From Micrococcales bacterium (GTDB lineage Bacteria; Actinomycetota; Actinomycetes; Actinomycetales; Microbacteriaceae), in assembly GCA_947452985.1 (NCBI GenBank), contig CANGEU010000014.1, positions 1-33,769 on the forward strand: 33,769 nt of DNA, written 5' to 3'. The notes under the pieces are model-generated. The model was not told the origin of the DNA. It saw only the letters and a program-made list of their open reading frames with translations, and did no database searches. Position 1 is the stretch's first letter. The number at the start of each line of letters is the position of its first letter. Shown in pieces: positions 23,333-31,569 of this stretch. The translations under genes were made by a program, and so were the position numbers.

Positions 23333-24991
23333 ATGTCTGAGCACACTTTCCTTAAAGGCCCAAAGAATTGGTGGCGTCAAGCCGTCGTTTACCAAATTTA
23401 TCCACGCAGTTTCGCCGATGCTAACGGCGACGGCATTGGTGACCTAAAGGGAATCATCAGCCGCGTTGAGTACTTGAAGCAGCTCGGTGTCGATGCCGTT
23501 TGGCTCAGCCCGCACTACCCTTCCGACCTTGCCGATGGAGGCTACGATGTTGCCGACTACCGCGACGTTGACCCAAGAATCGGAACGCTTGCCGAGTTCG
23601 ACGAAATGGTTGAGAAGCTTCACGCTGCCGGCATCCGTATCTTCGTAGACATCGTTCCGAACCACTCGAGCGACCAGCACGTTTGGTTCCAGGAAGCCCT
23701 AAAGGCCAAGCCTGGTTCACCAGAACGCGACCGCTACATCTTCCGCGACGGCAAAGGCGAGACCGGTGAAATTCGCCCAAGTGAGCTAACCAGCCACTTC
23801 GGCCCAACCGGCTGGACTCGCATTACCGAGCCAGATGGCACCCCTGGCCAGTGGTACCTTCACCTCTTCGCCAAGGAACAGCCAGACTTCAACTGGGACA
23901 ACCCAGAGGTTCGCGAAGACTTCCTCAAGACCATTAAGTTCTGGTCTGACCGTGGAGTCGACGGCTATCGCATCGACGTAGCGCATGCGCTGACCAAGGA
24001 CCTAAAAGACGGCCACCTTCCAGCTCGAAACAGCTATGACCTGAAGGTTATGAAGAACGACGGCTCAGACGACCTGTTCGACCGCGACGAAGTTCACGAA
24101 ATCTACAAGTCCTGGCGTCAGGTTTTCAACCAATACGACCCACCACGTGTGGCCGTTGCCGAAGCCTGGGTTCACCCAAACCGCCGCGCAGCCTATGCCA
24201 GCGAGGAAGGACTCGGCCAGGCATTCGGCTTCGACCTACTGGGACAACTTTGGGACCACAAGGGTTTCCGCAAGACCATCGACTTCCAACTAAAGGAAGC
24301 TGAGTCGTTCGGTTCGAGTACTACCTGGGTGTTCTCAAATCACGATGTTGTTCGCCACGCCACCCGCTTCGGCCTCGACAAAGAATCGTTAGCAAACCTG
24401 CCGAAATGGTTCCGAAGCGTTGACCGTGAAAAGAAGATCAACTTCGAACTCGGATCTCAGCGAGCTAAAGCTGCCACCATGCTGGTGCTTGCACTGCCAG
24501 GCTCCACCTACCTCTACCAAGGTGAGGAACTAGGGCTTCACGAGCCTCTGAACATTCCAAGCGAACAGATGCAAGATCCGCAGTGGTTCCGCCAAGAGGG
24601 TTCAATCAGCCGCGACGGTTGCCGTGTGCCACTGCCATGGACCTCGACCGGAAGCTCATTCGGCTTCGGCCCAGGCGGGGCGCACCTGCCACAGCCGGAG
24701 TGGTTCAAAGAAGTCAACGTTGAGGTAGAAAACAAAGACGAAGGCTCAAGCCTGAACCTTTACCGCCTCGCTCTAGCGCTGAGAAAGCAACTGGTCACCG
24801 ATGAGAAGCTTGAGTGGATCAACCACTTCGGGCAGAAGGTGCTTCACTTCCGCAGGCCAAACGGTTGGGAGTCTTTCACTAACTTCGGCAACAAGCCGGT
24901 TAAGGCTCCAGCCGGTCGAGTCATCTTGACCACCAACAAGCTGGTTGACGGCAAGGTTCCTGCCAACACCACGGTGTGGTTGCAGCGCTAA
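23333..24991 (+). CDS. aglA: GH13 alpha-glucosidase
   Basis: A 552-residue cytoplasmic alpha-glucosidase of the oligo-1,6-glucosidase/AglA group, hydrolysing small alpha-glucosides such as maltose or sucrose-type sugars. It opens with WWRQAVVYQIYPRSFADANGDG. The conserved regions are DIVPNHSS near 106, nucleophile Asp215 in GYRIDVAHAL, acid/base Glu277 in VAEAW, and Asp338 in FSNHDV. The length is standard. It is the natural partner of the agl-type importer at 5241-8581, although separated from it by 15 kb. It ends 7 nt from the convergent ptsI gene. Confidence 0.92.
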   Translation: MSEHTFLKGPKNWWRQAVVYQIYPRSFADANGDGIGDLKGIISRVEYLKQLGVDAVWLSPHYPSDLADGGYDVADYRDVDPRIGTLAEFDEMVEKLHAAGIRIFVDIVPNHSSDQHVWFQEALKAKPGSPERDRYIFRDGKGETGEIRPSELTSHFGPTGWTRITEPDGTPGQWYLHLFAKEQPDFNWDNPEVREDFLKTIKFWSDRGVDGYRIDVAHALTKDLKDGHLPARNSYDLKVMKNDGSDDLFDRDEVHEIYKSWRQVFNQYDPPRVAVAEAWVHPNRRAAYASEEGLGQAFGFDLLGQLWDHKGFRKTIDFQLKEAESFGSSTTWVFSNHDVVRHATRFGLDKESLANLPKWFRSVDREKKINFELGSQRAKAATMLVLALPGSTYLYQGEELGLHEPLNIPSEQMQDPQWFRQEGSISRDGCRVPLPWTSTGSSFGFGPGGAHLPQPEWFKEVNVEVENKDEGSSLNLYRLALALRKQLVTDEKLEWINHFGQKVLHFRRPNGWESFTNFGNKPVKAPAGRVILTTNKLVDGKVPANTTVWLQR

Positions 24992-24998
24992 AAAGTTA

Positions 24999-26612
24999 TT
25001 ACAGGGCAGAGAGCGCGGCTATGGCTGCGCTCTTTGTGTCTTCGGCGCTTTTCGCAACCAAGACAGCCTTTGCTAGAGCCTGAGCCTGAGCATCATCAAC
25101 TGCCGACAGAGCAGCGCGAACTGCATCCACCTGCGAACGCGAGGCCGAAACCGAGCTGAATCCCAAACCGGCTAGAAGAACTGCAAATGCTGGGTCGGAA
25201 GCGCTCTCACCACAAACCGATGAGTAAATGCCAGCGGCCTTAGCCTGCGAAGCAATTCGCTCAAGGGTGCGAATCAAACCTGGCTGCCAAGGGTTTAGCA
25301 AAGCACCCAGCGATGGGTTCATGCGGTCGGCCGCGAATAGGTACTGAGATAGGTCGTTGGTGCCAACCGATACAAAGTCAACGATTCCTTCTAGGTCTGG
25401 AAGGAGAGCCGCAATCGACGGCGTCTCCACCATAATGCCAACCTTGAATGAACCAATCGAGCGAGCCAGAGCAGCGAACTCCGCCGCCTCCTGAACCGTG
25501 GCAATCATTGGAGCCATTACCCAAATCTCACGGCCGGTAGCAACGCGGGCAGCTTCGAGACCCTTTAGTTGGTCTTCGATGAACGTGCGGTGATCCTGAA
25601 TCAAACGGTAACCGCGAACACCTAGTGCTGGGTTTTCCTCTTCGGGCATGTTTAGGAATGGCACTGGCTTATCTGAACCAGCGTCGATGGTGCGAACCGT
25701 GATTGGGCCAGCTGGAGCAGCCGCCAAAATCGAAGCGTAAAGATCGCGCTGTCGCTCAACCGAAGGCTGCGAACTTTCGTTCAGGTAAAGAAGCTCGGTG
25801 CGGAACAGGCCAACGCCATCCGCGCCGGTCTTGGCGGCAGCCTCAGCATCTTCGAGCGAACCAATGTTGGCGCGAACCTCAACCAGTGGGTCGCGTCCGG
25901 TGTCTGCAAAAGTTAGAGCCTCAGTTGCATCGGTCAAGGTTCCACCAACAACAACGCGGTCGCCAACCGGGTCAACCAAAACCGAGGTCCCAGCAGGAAT
26001 GTGCTCGGCTCCAGCCACAGACACCACAGCAGGAATGCTGCGTGAACGGCAAATGATTGCGGTGTGCGAAGTCGGACCACCCTTGACCGTAATTACTCCA
26101 ACCACGGCAGGAGTGAACTGTGCGGTATCGGCAGGGGAGAAGTCTTCACCAACGATTACGTAGGCTCCGGTCTGTGGCAGATCCAAGCCAACGTGAATGC
26201 CAGCGATAGAAGCCTGTACGCGCTTAGACAAATCCTGCAGGTCGGCAATGCGTTCTTCGAACGCGGCGTCGCCTGCTAGCATCTCGGCGAACTCATTTAC
26301 GGCCATCCCGTAAGCAGCGCCGGCTGCCCAACCCTCATCCATGTGAGCAACGGCCATGTCGAACAGCGACTCATCTTCCAATAGATAGGTAAGCGCTTCA
26401 AAGATTTCAGCGGTAGTTTCATCGGCAGCCGAACCCAGACGAGCTAGGTCGGAGGCAACGGAAGTGATTGCGGACTTCAGAACGGCCGACTCGGCTTCAA
26501 CACCGGCGGCAGACTTCGCCCAGGCTGGCAGGGCAGCTGCAGGTGCAACCTGGAAAACCTCAGCGACTACAGCGTTTAGACCTACGCCAAGACCGGTCAG
26601 CACCTGGGTCAT
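24999..26612 (-). CDS. ptsI: PTS Enzyme I (phosphoenolpyruvate-protein phosphotransferase)
   Basis: A 537-residue general PTS kinase passing phosphate from PEP to HPr. The phosphorylated His183 lies in GGPTSHTAI. The C-terminal PEP-binding barrel shows GVGLFRTELLYL, NPALGVRGYRL, and VCGESASDP carrying the catalytic Cys. It is slightly shorter than the usual 570 residues, mostly through small loops in the N-terminal HPr-binding domain, which is Ala-rich. It follows ptsH by 3 nt in a two-gene operon, divergent from the fructose-type PTS genes it would serve. Confidence 0.95.
   Translation of the reverse strand: MTQVLTGLGVGLNAVVAEVFQVAPAAALPAWAKSAAGVEAESAVLKSAITSVASDLARLGSAADETTAEIFEALTYLLEDESLFDMAVAHMDEGWAAGAAYGMAVNEFAEMLAGDAAFEERIADLQDLSKRVQASIAGIHVGLDLPQTGAYVIVGEDFSPADTAQFTPAVVGVITVKGGPTSHTAIICRSRSIPAVVSVAGAEHIPAGTSVLVDPVGDRVVVGGTLTDATEALTFADTGRDPLVEVRANIGSLEDAEAAAKTGADGVGLFRTELLYLNESSQPSVERQRDLYASILAAAPAGPITVRTIDAGSDKPVPFLNMPEEENPALGVRGYRLIQDHRTFIEDQLKGLEAARVATGREIWVMAPMIATVQEAAEFAALARSIGSFKVGIMVETPSIAALLPDLEGIVDFVSVGTNDLSQYLFAADRMNPSLGALLNPWQPGLIRTLERIASQAKAAGIYSSVCGESASDPAFAVLLAGLGFSSVSASRSQVDAVRAALSAVDDAQAQALAKAVLVAKSAEDTKSAAIAALSAL
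25010..25036 (+). terminator. Hairpin at the 3' end of ptsI, possible terminator of the alpha-glucosidase gene
   Basis: AGAGCGC (25010-25016) and GCGCTCT (25027-25033) form a 7-bp stem with a 10-nt loop, followed on the plus strand by TTTGTGT. It lies inside the ptsI coding end, 19 nt after the alpha-glucosidase stop. The short T-tract makes this moderate only. Confidence 0.45.
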
Positions 26613-26615
26613 CGA

Positions 26616-26885
26616 CTAGCCCTTCAGGAACTCTTGAACCTGAGCAACCAGCTCGGCTGCGTGAGCCTCATCTGGTGTCTCGATCGAAACCTTCAGAGTT
26701 TCACCAGTCTTGATCTTGAGTGCCATCAGCATTAGCGGAGAGTTTGCCTTGACCAGGTTTTCGCCTTCGCGACCAATCATTACGGTAACGCCAGAGTCCT
26801 TGACCAGCTTCACAATCTGGCTAGCCGGACGAGCGTGAAGACCGATTGGGTCAATAACATCTACGGTGAATTCAAAAGCTGACAT
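26616..26885 (-). CDS. ptsH: PTS phosphocarrier protein HPr
   Basis: An 89-residue phosphocarrier. The active-site His17 lies in IGLHARPAS. The region corresponding to regulatory Ser46 of Bacillus HPr contains Ser49, but its context (KANSPLMLMAL) differs from the usual NAKSIMGVM, so regulation by an HPr kinase is doubtful. ATG 26885 is preceded by GAGAGAG. First gene of the ptsH-ptsI operon, reading away from the IIA gene across a 220-nt AT-richer spacer. Confidence 0.95.
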   Translation of the reverse strand: MSAFEFTVDVIDPIGLHARPASQIVKLVKDSGVTVMIGREGENLVKANSPLMLMALKIKTGETLKVSIETPDEAHAAELVAQVQEFLKG

Positions 26886-26912
26886 GGCACTCTCTCAATC
26901 AGATTTGTAAAA

Positions 26913-26943
26913 AATGTGCTGAAAACCAATTAAAACGCACATT
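26913..26943. promoter_or_regulatory. Inverted repeat AATGTGC/GCACATT between the PTS operons
   Basis: AATGTGC (26913-26919) and GCACATT (26937-26943) are perfect 7-bp arms separated by 17 nt, 28 nt upstream of the ptsH start. They could be an operator with helix-spaced half-sites or a leader hairpin of the ptsHI mRNA. The same spacer also holds a direct repeat, AAATGT twice, at about 26989-27000. Confidence 0.4.
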
Positions 26944-27054
26944 CCAACGACAAAACACCATTTATCTCTTTTTGGTTACTTTTTAGAAAATGTACAAATG
27001 TCGCGTGAAACAACTAATTACAGTTTGGGAAGTAGCTCAAAAGGTAAACTCGCG

Positions 27055-27082
27055 CTTGAGGCAGAGAGAGTCTGGCTTCAAG
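27055..27082 (+). promoter_or_regulatory. Hairpin in the leader of the fructose-type PTS operon
   Basis: CTTGAGGCAGA (27055-27065) pairs with 27071-27082 through 11 base pairs including one G-U, with one bulged G and a GAGAG loop. It ends 23 nt before the TTG start. No T-tract follows, so it is not a classic terminator. It may affect mRNA stability or translation. Confidence 0.4.
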
Positions 27083-27105
27083 TAAGAAAGTGAAGAAACA
27101 AACTA

Positions 27106-27558
27106 TTGAGTAATGCAATAACAACCACCGACATGGTGATCGTTGGTCTAGAGGCCACCGATAAAGCCGACGCAACCCGTCAGCTTGCCGAGCGTCTTGT
27201 AGCCGCTGGGCGCGTCACCGACATCGAGACCTATCTCGTTGCCGTGGCTAAACGCGAAGAACACTTCCCAACCGGGATTGAGGGCGGCATCGCCATTCCT
27301 CACGCCCAGAGCGAAGCAGTGGTGATCCCTTCGGTTGCCGTTGCCACCTCAACCACTGGCGTTGACTTTGGCGCCGAAGACGGAAAGTCGAACCTAATCT
27401 TCCTAATCGCAGCCCCAGCAAACGGCGGCAGCGAACACCTAGAAATCCTCGGAACCTTGGCTTACAAAGTCATGGACGAAGATTTCCGCAATGAACTACT
27501 AAACGAAAAAGACCCTGCGGTCATCGCAGCAACATTGACTCGAGAGGTCCAGAAATAA
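27106..27558 (+). CDS. PTS fructose-type EIIA component
   Basis: A 150-residue EIIA of the fructose/mannitol family (PTS_EIIA_2) receiving phosphate from HPr. The active His66 lies in GGIAIPHA, preceded by REEHFPTGIEG. The start is TTG 27106, which gives the usual short lead before the VIVGLEATDKADA strand; only AAGAAAG-like purines precede it, so initiation is probably weak. The next in-frame ATG at 27133 would cut into the first strand. It overlaps the IIB gene by one base (TAATG). No phosphofructokinase or regulator gene lies alongside, so the sugar is uncertain. Confidence 0.92.
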   Translation: MSNAITTTDMVIVGLEATDKADATRQLAERLVAAGRVTDIETYLVAVAKREEHFPTGIEGGIAIPHAQSEAVVIPSVAVATSTTGVDFGAEDGKSNLIFLIAAPANGGSEHLEILGTLAYKVMDEDFRNELLNEKDPAVIAATLTREVQK

Positions 27559-27983
27559 TGAAGTTTGTAGCAGTAACCGCATGCATCACCGGAATCGCCC
27601 ACACCTACATGGCTCAGGCCGCCCTTGAACAGGCTGCCAAGAAGCTAGGTCACGAGATGGTTGTTGAGACCCAAGGGTCGGCCGGAACCAATCCAATGAA
27701 GCAGGAAATCATCGATGCAGCCGATGGAGTGATTTTCGCTGTGGACCTAGGAGTCAAGGGTCGCGAGCGTTTCGCGGGCAAGCCATTCGTTGAACTTGGC
27801 GTCGCCAAAGTAATCGGTGGCGACAAGGGCGTCAACGTTCTAAACGACTTGATTGCAGCAATTGAAGCAGGATCAGCACCCCTCGTTGCTGGGTCCGCTC
27901 CAGTTGCGGCAAAGGAAGAGCCAAAGGCTGAAAAGCCTGCGGGAGAAAAGAAGAAGGGATTCTTCGGAGGTTTGTTCGGGTAA
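27558..27983 (+). CDS. PTS fructose-type EIIB component
   Basis: A 141-residue separate IIB-Fru domain. The phosphorylated Cys9 lies in VTACITGIAHTYMAQ, with VETQGSAGTNP near residue 37. The fold ends near residue 105. A Pro/Ala/Glu/Lys-rich tail follows and ends in KKKGFFGGLFG, which looks like a basic-aromatic membrane-touching or docking end and is not part of the usual domain. In many bacteria IIA, IIB and IIC are fused as FruA or FruAB; here all three are separate genes. Confidence 0.93.
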   Translation: MKFVAVTACITGIAHTYMAQAALEQAAKKLGHEMVVETQGSAGTNPMKQEIIDAADGVIFAVDLGVKGRERFAGKPFVELGVAKVIGGDKGVNVLNDLIAAIEAGSAPLVAGSAPVAAKEEPKAEKPAGEKKKGFFGGLFG

Positions 27984-28057
27984 GTTCCGAACGAAAAAAC
28001 TTGAGCTGCGACCCCCGCTGTTCAAGATTCAAATTGAGAGCTTTAGGAGGCTCAAAG

Positions 28058-29212
28058 ATGAGTAGTAGTACAGGACTAGGCACCAGACTCAGAAATTATC
28101 TGATGACCGGTGTTTCATACATGATTCCATTCGTGGCTGCAGGCGGTATTTTGATCGCACTTGGCTTCGCGCTAGGTGCTTTGGAGACCGGCGGTAAAGA
28201 CGGTATCTTGGCATACGACCCAGCGGTAATGCACGTATCAGTCGACGACGGTGGCGTCATGACCGGATTCAACCCACTACACGTTGGTGACTGGGCTTAC
28301 CTTATTTTCTGGCTAGGAAAGTCGGGCTTCGACTTCTTCGTTCCAGTTCTAGCTGGTTACATTGCATTCGCAATTGCTGACCGTCCAGGTATCGCACCTG
28401 GTTTCATTGCTGGTGCACTAGCAACCGGCCTTGGAAACGCACACACTCTAGGAACCGGTACCGGCTTCCTTGGTGCAATCCTTGGTGGTCTAGTAGCTGG
28501 TTACGTTGCTAAGTGGATCAGCAGTTGGTCAGTACCAACCTGGCTACGTTCGCTAATGCCAGTAGTAATCATTCCATTGCTAGCAACCGTTGTAACCGGT
28601 CTAGCTATGGAGCTCCTATTCAAGGCTCCAATTAGCTGGCTAATGAAGAGCATGAACGATGGTCTAAGCGGTCTAGGTCTTGGTGCCATGATCGTACTAG
28701 GTCTTATCCTTGGTGCCATGATGGCATTCGACATGGGTGGCCCAGTTAACAAGGTTGCTTACGTATTTGCTACCACCGGTCTTGGTGCAGCCGCTACCGC
28801 AGCTTCGGACCCACACCTAGCAATCATGGCTATCGTCATGGCTGCTGGTATGACCCCACCAATGGGTCTAGCTCTAGCAACCGTTATCCGCAAGAACCTC
28901 TTCACTGAGGAAGAGCGCGAAAACGGCAAGGCTGGCTGGCTACTTGGTGCATCGTTCATCACCGAAGGTGCAATTCCTTTCGCAGCTGCAGACCCAATCC
29001 GTGTGATCCCTTCGATCATGATTGGTTCGGCAGTTACCGGAATCACCGTTGCAGCTCTTGATGTTCAGCAGCGTGCACCTCACGGTGGTATCTTCGCAAT
29101 CTTCGTACCAGGCGTTGTAAACAACGTTCTTGGCTACCTACTTGCGCTAGTTATCGGTACCATCGTTACCGCTGTTGCAGTAATCGTTGCTAAGAGCATC
29201 GGTAAGAAGTAA
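28058..29212 (+). CDS. PTS fructose-type EIIC membrane component
   Basis: A 384-residue sugar-translocating membrane subunit of the fructose family. It opens with LRNYLMTGVSYMIPFVAAGGILIALGFALG-like helices and contains AFDMGGPVNKVAY near residue 225 and FITEGAIPFAAADP near 305, both diagnostic of IIC-Fru. I chose ATG 28058 because a perfect AGGAGG (28045-28050) lies 7 nt before it; the frame extends to 28001 without support. A terminator follows 21 nt after the stop, closing the operon. Substrate is fructose or a related hexose by family. Confidence 0.93.
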   Translation: MSSSTGLGTRLRNYLMTGVSYMIPFVAAGGILIALGFALGALETGGKDGILAYDPAVMHVSVDDGGVMTGFNPLHVGDWAYLIFWLGKSGFDFFVPVLAGYIAFAIADRPGIAPGFIAGALATGLGNAHTLGTGTGFLGAILGGLVAGYVAKWISSWSVPTWLRSLMPVVIIPLLATVVTGLAMELLFKAPISWLMKSMNDGLSGLGLGAMIVLGLILGAMMAFDMGGPVNKVAYVFATTGLGAAATAASDPHLAIMAIVMAAGMTPPMGLALATVIRKNLFTEEERENGKAGWLLGASFITEGAIPFAAADPIRVIPSIMIGSAVTGITVAALDVQQRAPHGGIFAIFVPGVVNNVLGYLLALVIGTIVTAVAVIVAKSIGKK

Positions 29213-29233
29213 CAAGTAACAAACCATTTGGAA

Positions 29234-29260
29234 GGGCTCGGGAGAAATCCCGAGCCCTTT
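29234..29260 (+). terminator. Intrinsic terminator of the PTS operon
   Basis: GGGCTCGGG (29234-29242) and CCCGAGCCC (29249-29257) form a perfect 9-bp stem with a 6-nt loop, then TTT. The T-tract is short but the stem is very stable. Confidence 0.85.
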
Positions 29261-29263
29261 CGC

Positions 29264-29269
29264 TATGCT
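29264..29269 (+). promoter_or_regulatory. Candidate -10 box TATGCT of the 51-residue membrane protein gene
   Basis: TATGCT ends 6 nt before ATG 29276. Any -35 element would have to lie inside the terminator hairpin just upstream. Confidence 0.4.
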
Positions 29270-29275
29270 CCAAAT

Positions 29276-29431
29276 ATGGGACCTGGAATTCAACTCTTCA
29301 TAAACGTTTGTGGGCTACTAATTGGATTAGTAGTTCTGCAGGTTTTTCTAAAAATGTGGGACAAAAAAGCTAAGGCAAAAGAAGCGGCCGATGCGCAAGC
29401 CGCAAAGCCTGTGGCCAAGAAAAAGAAGTAG
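29276..29431 (+). CDS. Small membrane protein with lysine-rich tail
   Basis: A 51-residue protein of unknown function. One hydrophobic helix (about residues 6-26) is followed by a charged tail rich in Lys and Ala that ends in KKKK. ATG 29276 is chosen because the longer frame from 29228 begins before the PTS terminator hairpin. It has no ribosome site and a -10-like hexamer 6 nt upstream, which suggests a leaderless mRNA. Codon use resembles its neighbours. It converges on purC with a 4-nt gap. Chance ORF is possible, but the coherent helix-plus-tail design argues for a real gene. Confidence 0.6.
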   Translation: MGPGIQLFINVCGLLIGLVVLQVFLKMWDKKAKAKEAADAQAAKPVAKKKK

Positions 29432-29435
29432 AGCC

Positions 29436-30296
29436 TTACGCCACTTCGGTAGTTAGACGTTCGACCAGTTCGGCGTACTTGTCCTGGGTCTGAGCCACGA
29501 TTTCTTGAGGTAGAACCGGTGGTTCACTGGTTTGGTCCCAGTTGGCGGCTAGCCAGTTACGAACAATCTGTTTGTCGAAAGAGTCTTTGCGCTCGCCGCG
29601 ATCCCAGGCGGCTTTAGACCAGAACCGTGATGAGTCTGGGGTTAGCACTTCGTCGCCGAGGACGGTATGGCCGGTGGCAGGGTCGATTCCAAACTCAAAC
29701 TTTGTGTCGGCAAGGATAAGGCCTGCGTGCTCAGCTAGCTCAGATGCTTTGTTGAAGATTTCTATCGACAGTGCGCGAAGTCGTTCGGCGTTGTCTAGCC
29801 CAATGATTTCCACAACCTTTTCAAAGCTGATGTTTTCGTCGTGGTCGCCAAGTTCTGCTTTGAAGGCTGGGGTGAAGATTGGCTTAGGAAGCTTTCCGCC
29901 GAAGGTTAGACCTTCTGGAAGTTCGACACCGCAGATTTCGCCCTTCTCCTGGTATTCCTTCCAGCCCGAGCCGGAGATGTAGCCTCTCACGACGCATTCG
30001 ATTGGGAACATTTCAAGTTTCTTGGCAACGGTTGCGCGCCCCTGAACTTCTTGAGGTACTGGAACTTCGTGACTCACGTGGTTCTCCACTGGAAGTCGGT
30101 CAAACCACCAGTTGGTGAGCGTGGTGAGGTGCTTTCCCTTGTTTGGGATGGCTGGCTCTAGAACGTGGTCAAAGGCGCTCACGCGGTCGGAGGCGACCAC
30201 GAGGATGAGGTGGCTAAGACTTGGGTCGTTTGACTCGTAAAGGTCGCGGACCTTGCCCGAGTAGACGTGGTGCCAGCCGGCGATCTCTTTAGTCAT
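29436..30296 (-). CDS. purC: SAICAR synthetase (phosphoribosylaminoimidazole-succinocarboxamide synthase)
   Basis: A 286-residue enzyme of purine synthesis joining CAIR and aspartate with ATP. Blocks seen: SGKVRDLYE at the N-terminus, VVASDRVSAFDHVL, ECVVRGYISGSGWKEY, and the C-terminal DEVLTPDSSRFW. ATG 30296 is chosen as the point where similarity begins; the longer frame to 30359 lies inside purD. It overlaps the purD stop by 8 nt (ATGACTAA), suggesting coupled translation in a purD-purC operon. Confidence 0.95.
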   Translation of the reverse strand: MTKEIAGWHHVYSGKVRDLYESNDPSLSHLILVVASDRVSAFDHVLEPAIPNKGKHLTTLTNWWFDRLPVENHVSHEVPVPQEVQGRATVAKKLEMFPIECVVRGYISGSGWKEYQEKGEICGVELPEGLTFGGKLPKPIFTPAFKAELGDHDENISFEKVVEIIGLDNAERLRALSIEIFNKASELAEHAGLILADTKFEFGIDPATGHTVLGDEVLTPDSSRFWSKAAWDRGERKDSFDKQIVRNWLAANWDQTSEPPVLPQEIVAQTQDKYAELVERLTTEVA

Positions 30297-31545
30297 TAGC
30301 AACCTTTGCCGCGATGTCGGTGCGGAAGTGGGAGCCTTCCAACTTGATCTGAGCCACACCTTCGTAGGCGTGCTTGCGAGCTTGGTGGAAATCTTTTCCT
30401 AGAGCAACCACGCTGAGCACGCGACCACCGTTGGCCATAAGTTTTCCGTTTTCGTTTTTTGCTGCGGCAACACAAACTTCAACGTTTTCAACGCTCTCGG
30501 CTTCGGCGATGCCGCTGAGTTCGCGATCTGGTGCGCTGGTGTCTGGGTAGCCTTCGCTAGCAACAACAACGGCCACGGCAACGTTGTTGCTGAACTCTGG
30601 TTCAGGCTGCGAGGCTAGCTGGCCTGAGGCTGCCTTGTGAAGGAGACCTTCGAGCGGGGTGATCAGGCGTCTTAGAACAACCTGGGTTTCTGGGTCTCCG
30701 AAACGAGCATTGAATTCGATGACGCGAATCCCGGCCTTGGTAACAATCAGGCCGCAGTAGAGCAGACCCACGAATGGGGCGCCGATGTTGGCAAGTTCCT
30801 TCACGGTTGGTTCGGCAATGGTCTCTCGCACTTCGTCCACGAAGCCGGCTGGAAGCCACGGTAGCGGTGTGTAGGAACCCATTCCGCCGGTGTTCGGACC
30901 TTCGTCGTTGTTGAATGCGCGCTTGAAGTCTTGGGCTGGCGTTAGCGGAAGAACGCTCTTGCCGTCGCTCAGGAAGAAAAGGGAAACCTCTTCGCCATCG
31001 AGGAACTCTTCAACCAGGATGCCGAGGTGTAGGAACTTCTTAGCGTGCTCTAAAGCGGCTTCTCGGTCGTTGGTGACGATGACGCCCTTGCCGGCAGCCA
31101 GTCCGTCGGCTTTCACAACGTAAGGAGCTCCGAAGTCGTCGATGGCCGATTCAACCTCTTCGATGGTGGTGCATTCGTGCGCGCGACCGGTTGGAACACC
31201 GGCGGCAGCCATGATCTCTTTGGCGAAAGCCTTTGAGCCCTCAAGCTGAGCGGCAACTTTGCTCGGCCCGAAGACGTCGATGCCGGCTTCGCGAAGTGGG
31301 TCGGCTACGCCTTCGATCAGCGGAGCTTCTGGCCCAATGATGACTAGTTCGAAACCTTTGTTCTTCGCGTATTCGGAAACTGCGGCTGGGTCCATCATGT
31401 TCAGGCTTGGGTCGCACGTTACATCGTTCGCAATGCCGGCATTACCAGGGGCCACCACAATGTTTTCGGCATGAGTGCCGGTGCGAACCAACGCCTTGAC
31501 GATCGCGTGCTCGCGAGCGCCAGAACCAAGAACAAGGATTTTCAT
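30289..31545 (-). CDS. purD: Phosphoribosylamine-glycine ligase
   Basis: A 418-residue ATP-grasp enzyme making glycinamide ribonucleotide. It begins MKILVLGSGAREHAIV, shows ADGLAAGKGV in the ATP-grasp domain, GPNTGGMGSY near residue 215, and FNARFGDPETQ. ATG 31545 is clearly the start; the open frame upstream to 31791 is an antisense shadow of the SCP_3 gene. No ribosome site is seen; TAAACT ends 7 nt before the ATG, so the mRNA is probably leaderless. Confidence 0.96.
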   Translation of the reverse strand: MKILVLGSGAREHAIVKALVRTGTHAENIVVAPGNAGIANDVTCDPSLNMMDPAAVSEYAKNKGFELVIIGPEAPLIEGVADPLREAGIDVFGPSKVAAQLEGSKAFAKEIMAAAGVPTGRAHECTTIEEVESAIDDFGAPYVVKADGLAAGKGVIVTNDREAALEHAKKFLHLGILVEEFLDGEEVSLFFLSDGKSVLPLTPAQDFKRAFNNDEGPNTGGMGSYTPLPWLPAGFVDEVRETIAEPTVKELANIGAPFVGLLYCGLIVTKAGIRVIEFNARFGDPETQVVLRRLITPLEGLLHKAASGQLASQPEPEFSNNVAVAVVVASEGYPDTSAPDRELSGIAEAESVENVEVCVAAAKNENGKLMANGGRVLSVVALGKDFHQARKHAYEGVAQIKLEGSHFRTDIAAKVAND

Positions 31546-31552
31546 AAGTCCA

Positions 31553-31558
31553 AGTTTA
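31553..31558 (-). promoter_or_regulatory. -10 box TAAACT of the purD-purC operon
   Basis: On the minus strand TAAACT is followed by 7 nt (TGGACTT) and the ATG at 31545. It is one half of a divergent leaderless promoter pair in a 36-nt gap. Confidence 0.55.
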
Positions 31559-31569
31559 AGCGACTTGGC

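Noticed and set aside
22884-23447. Plus-strand open frame of 187 codons
   Set aside because: It crosses the antisense of a TagF-like gene, the divergent promoter gap and the start of the alpha-glucosidase in another frame; composition is not protein-like.
27027-27087. tRNA-like stretch (AGTAGCTCAAAAGGTA and a GGCTTCAAG T-loop look-alike)
   Set aside because: The D-arm GCTC has no partner at the right place, there is no closing acceptor stem and no convincing anticodon arm; it lies in the PTS leader and part of it forms a different hairpin.
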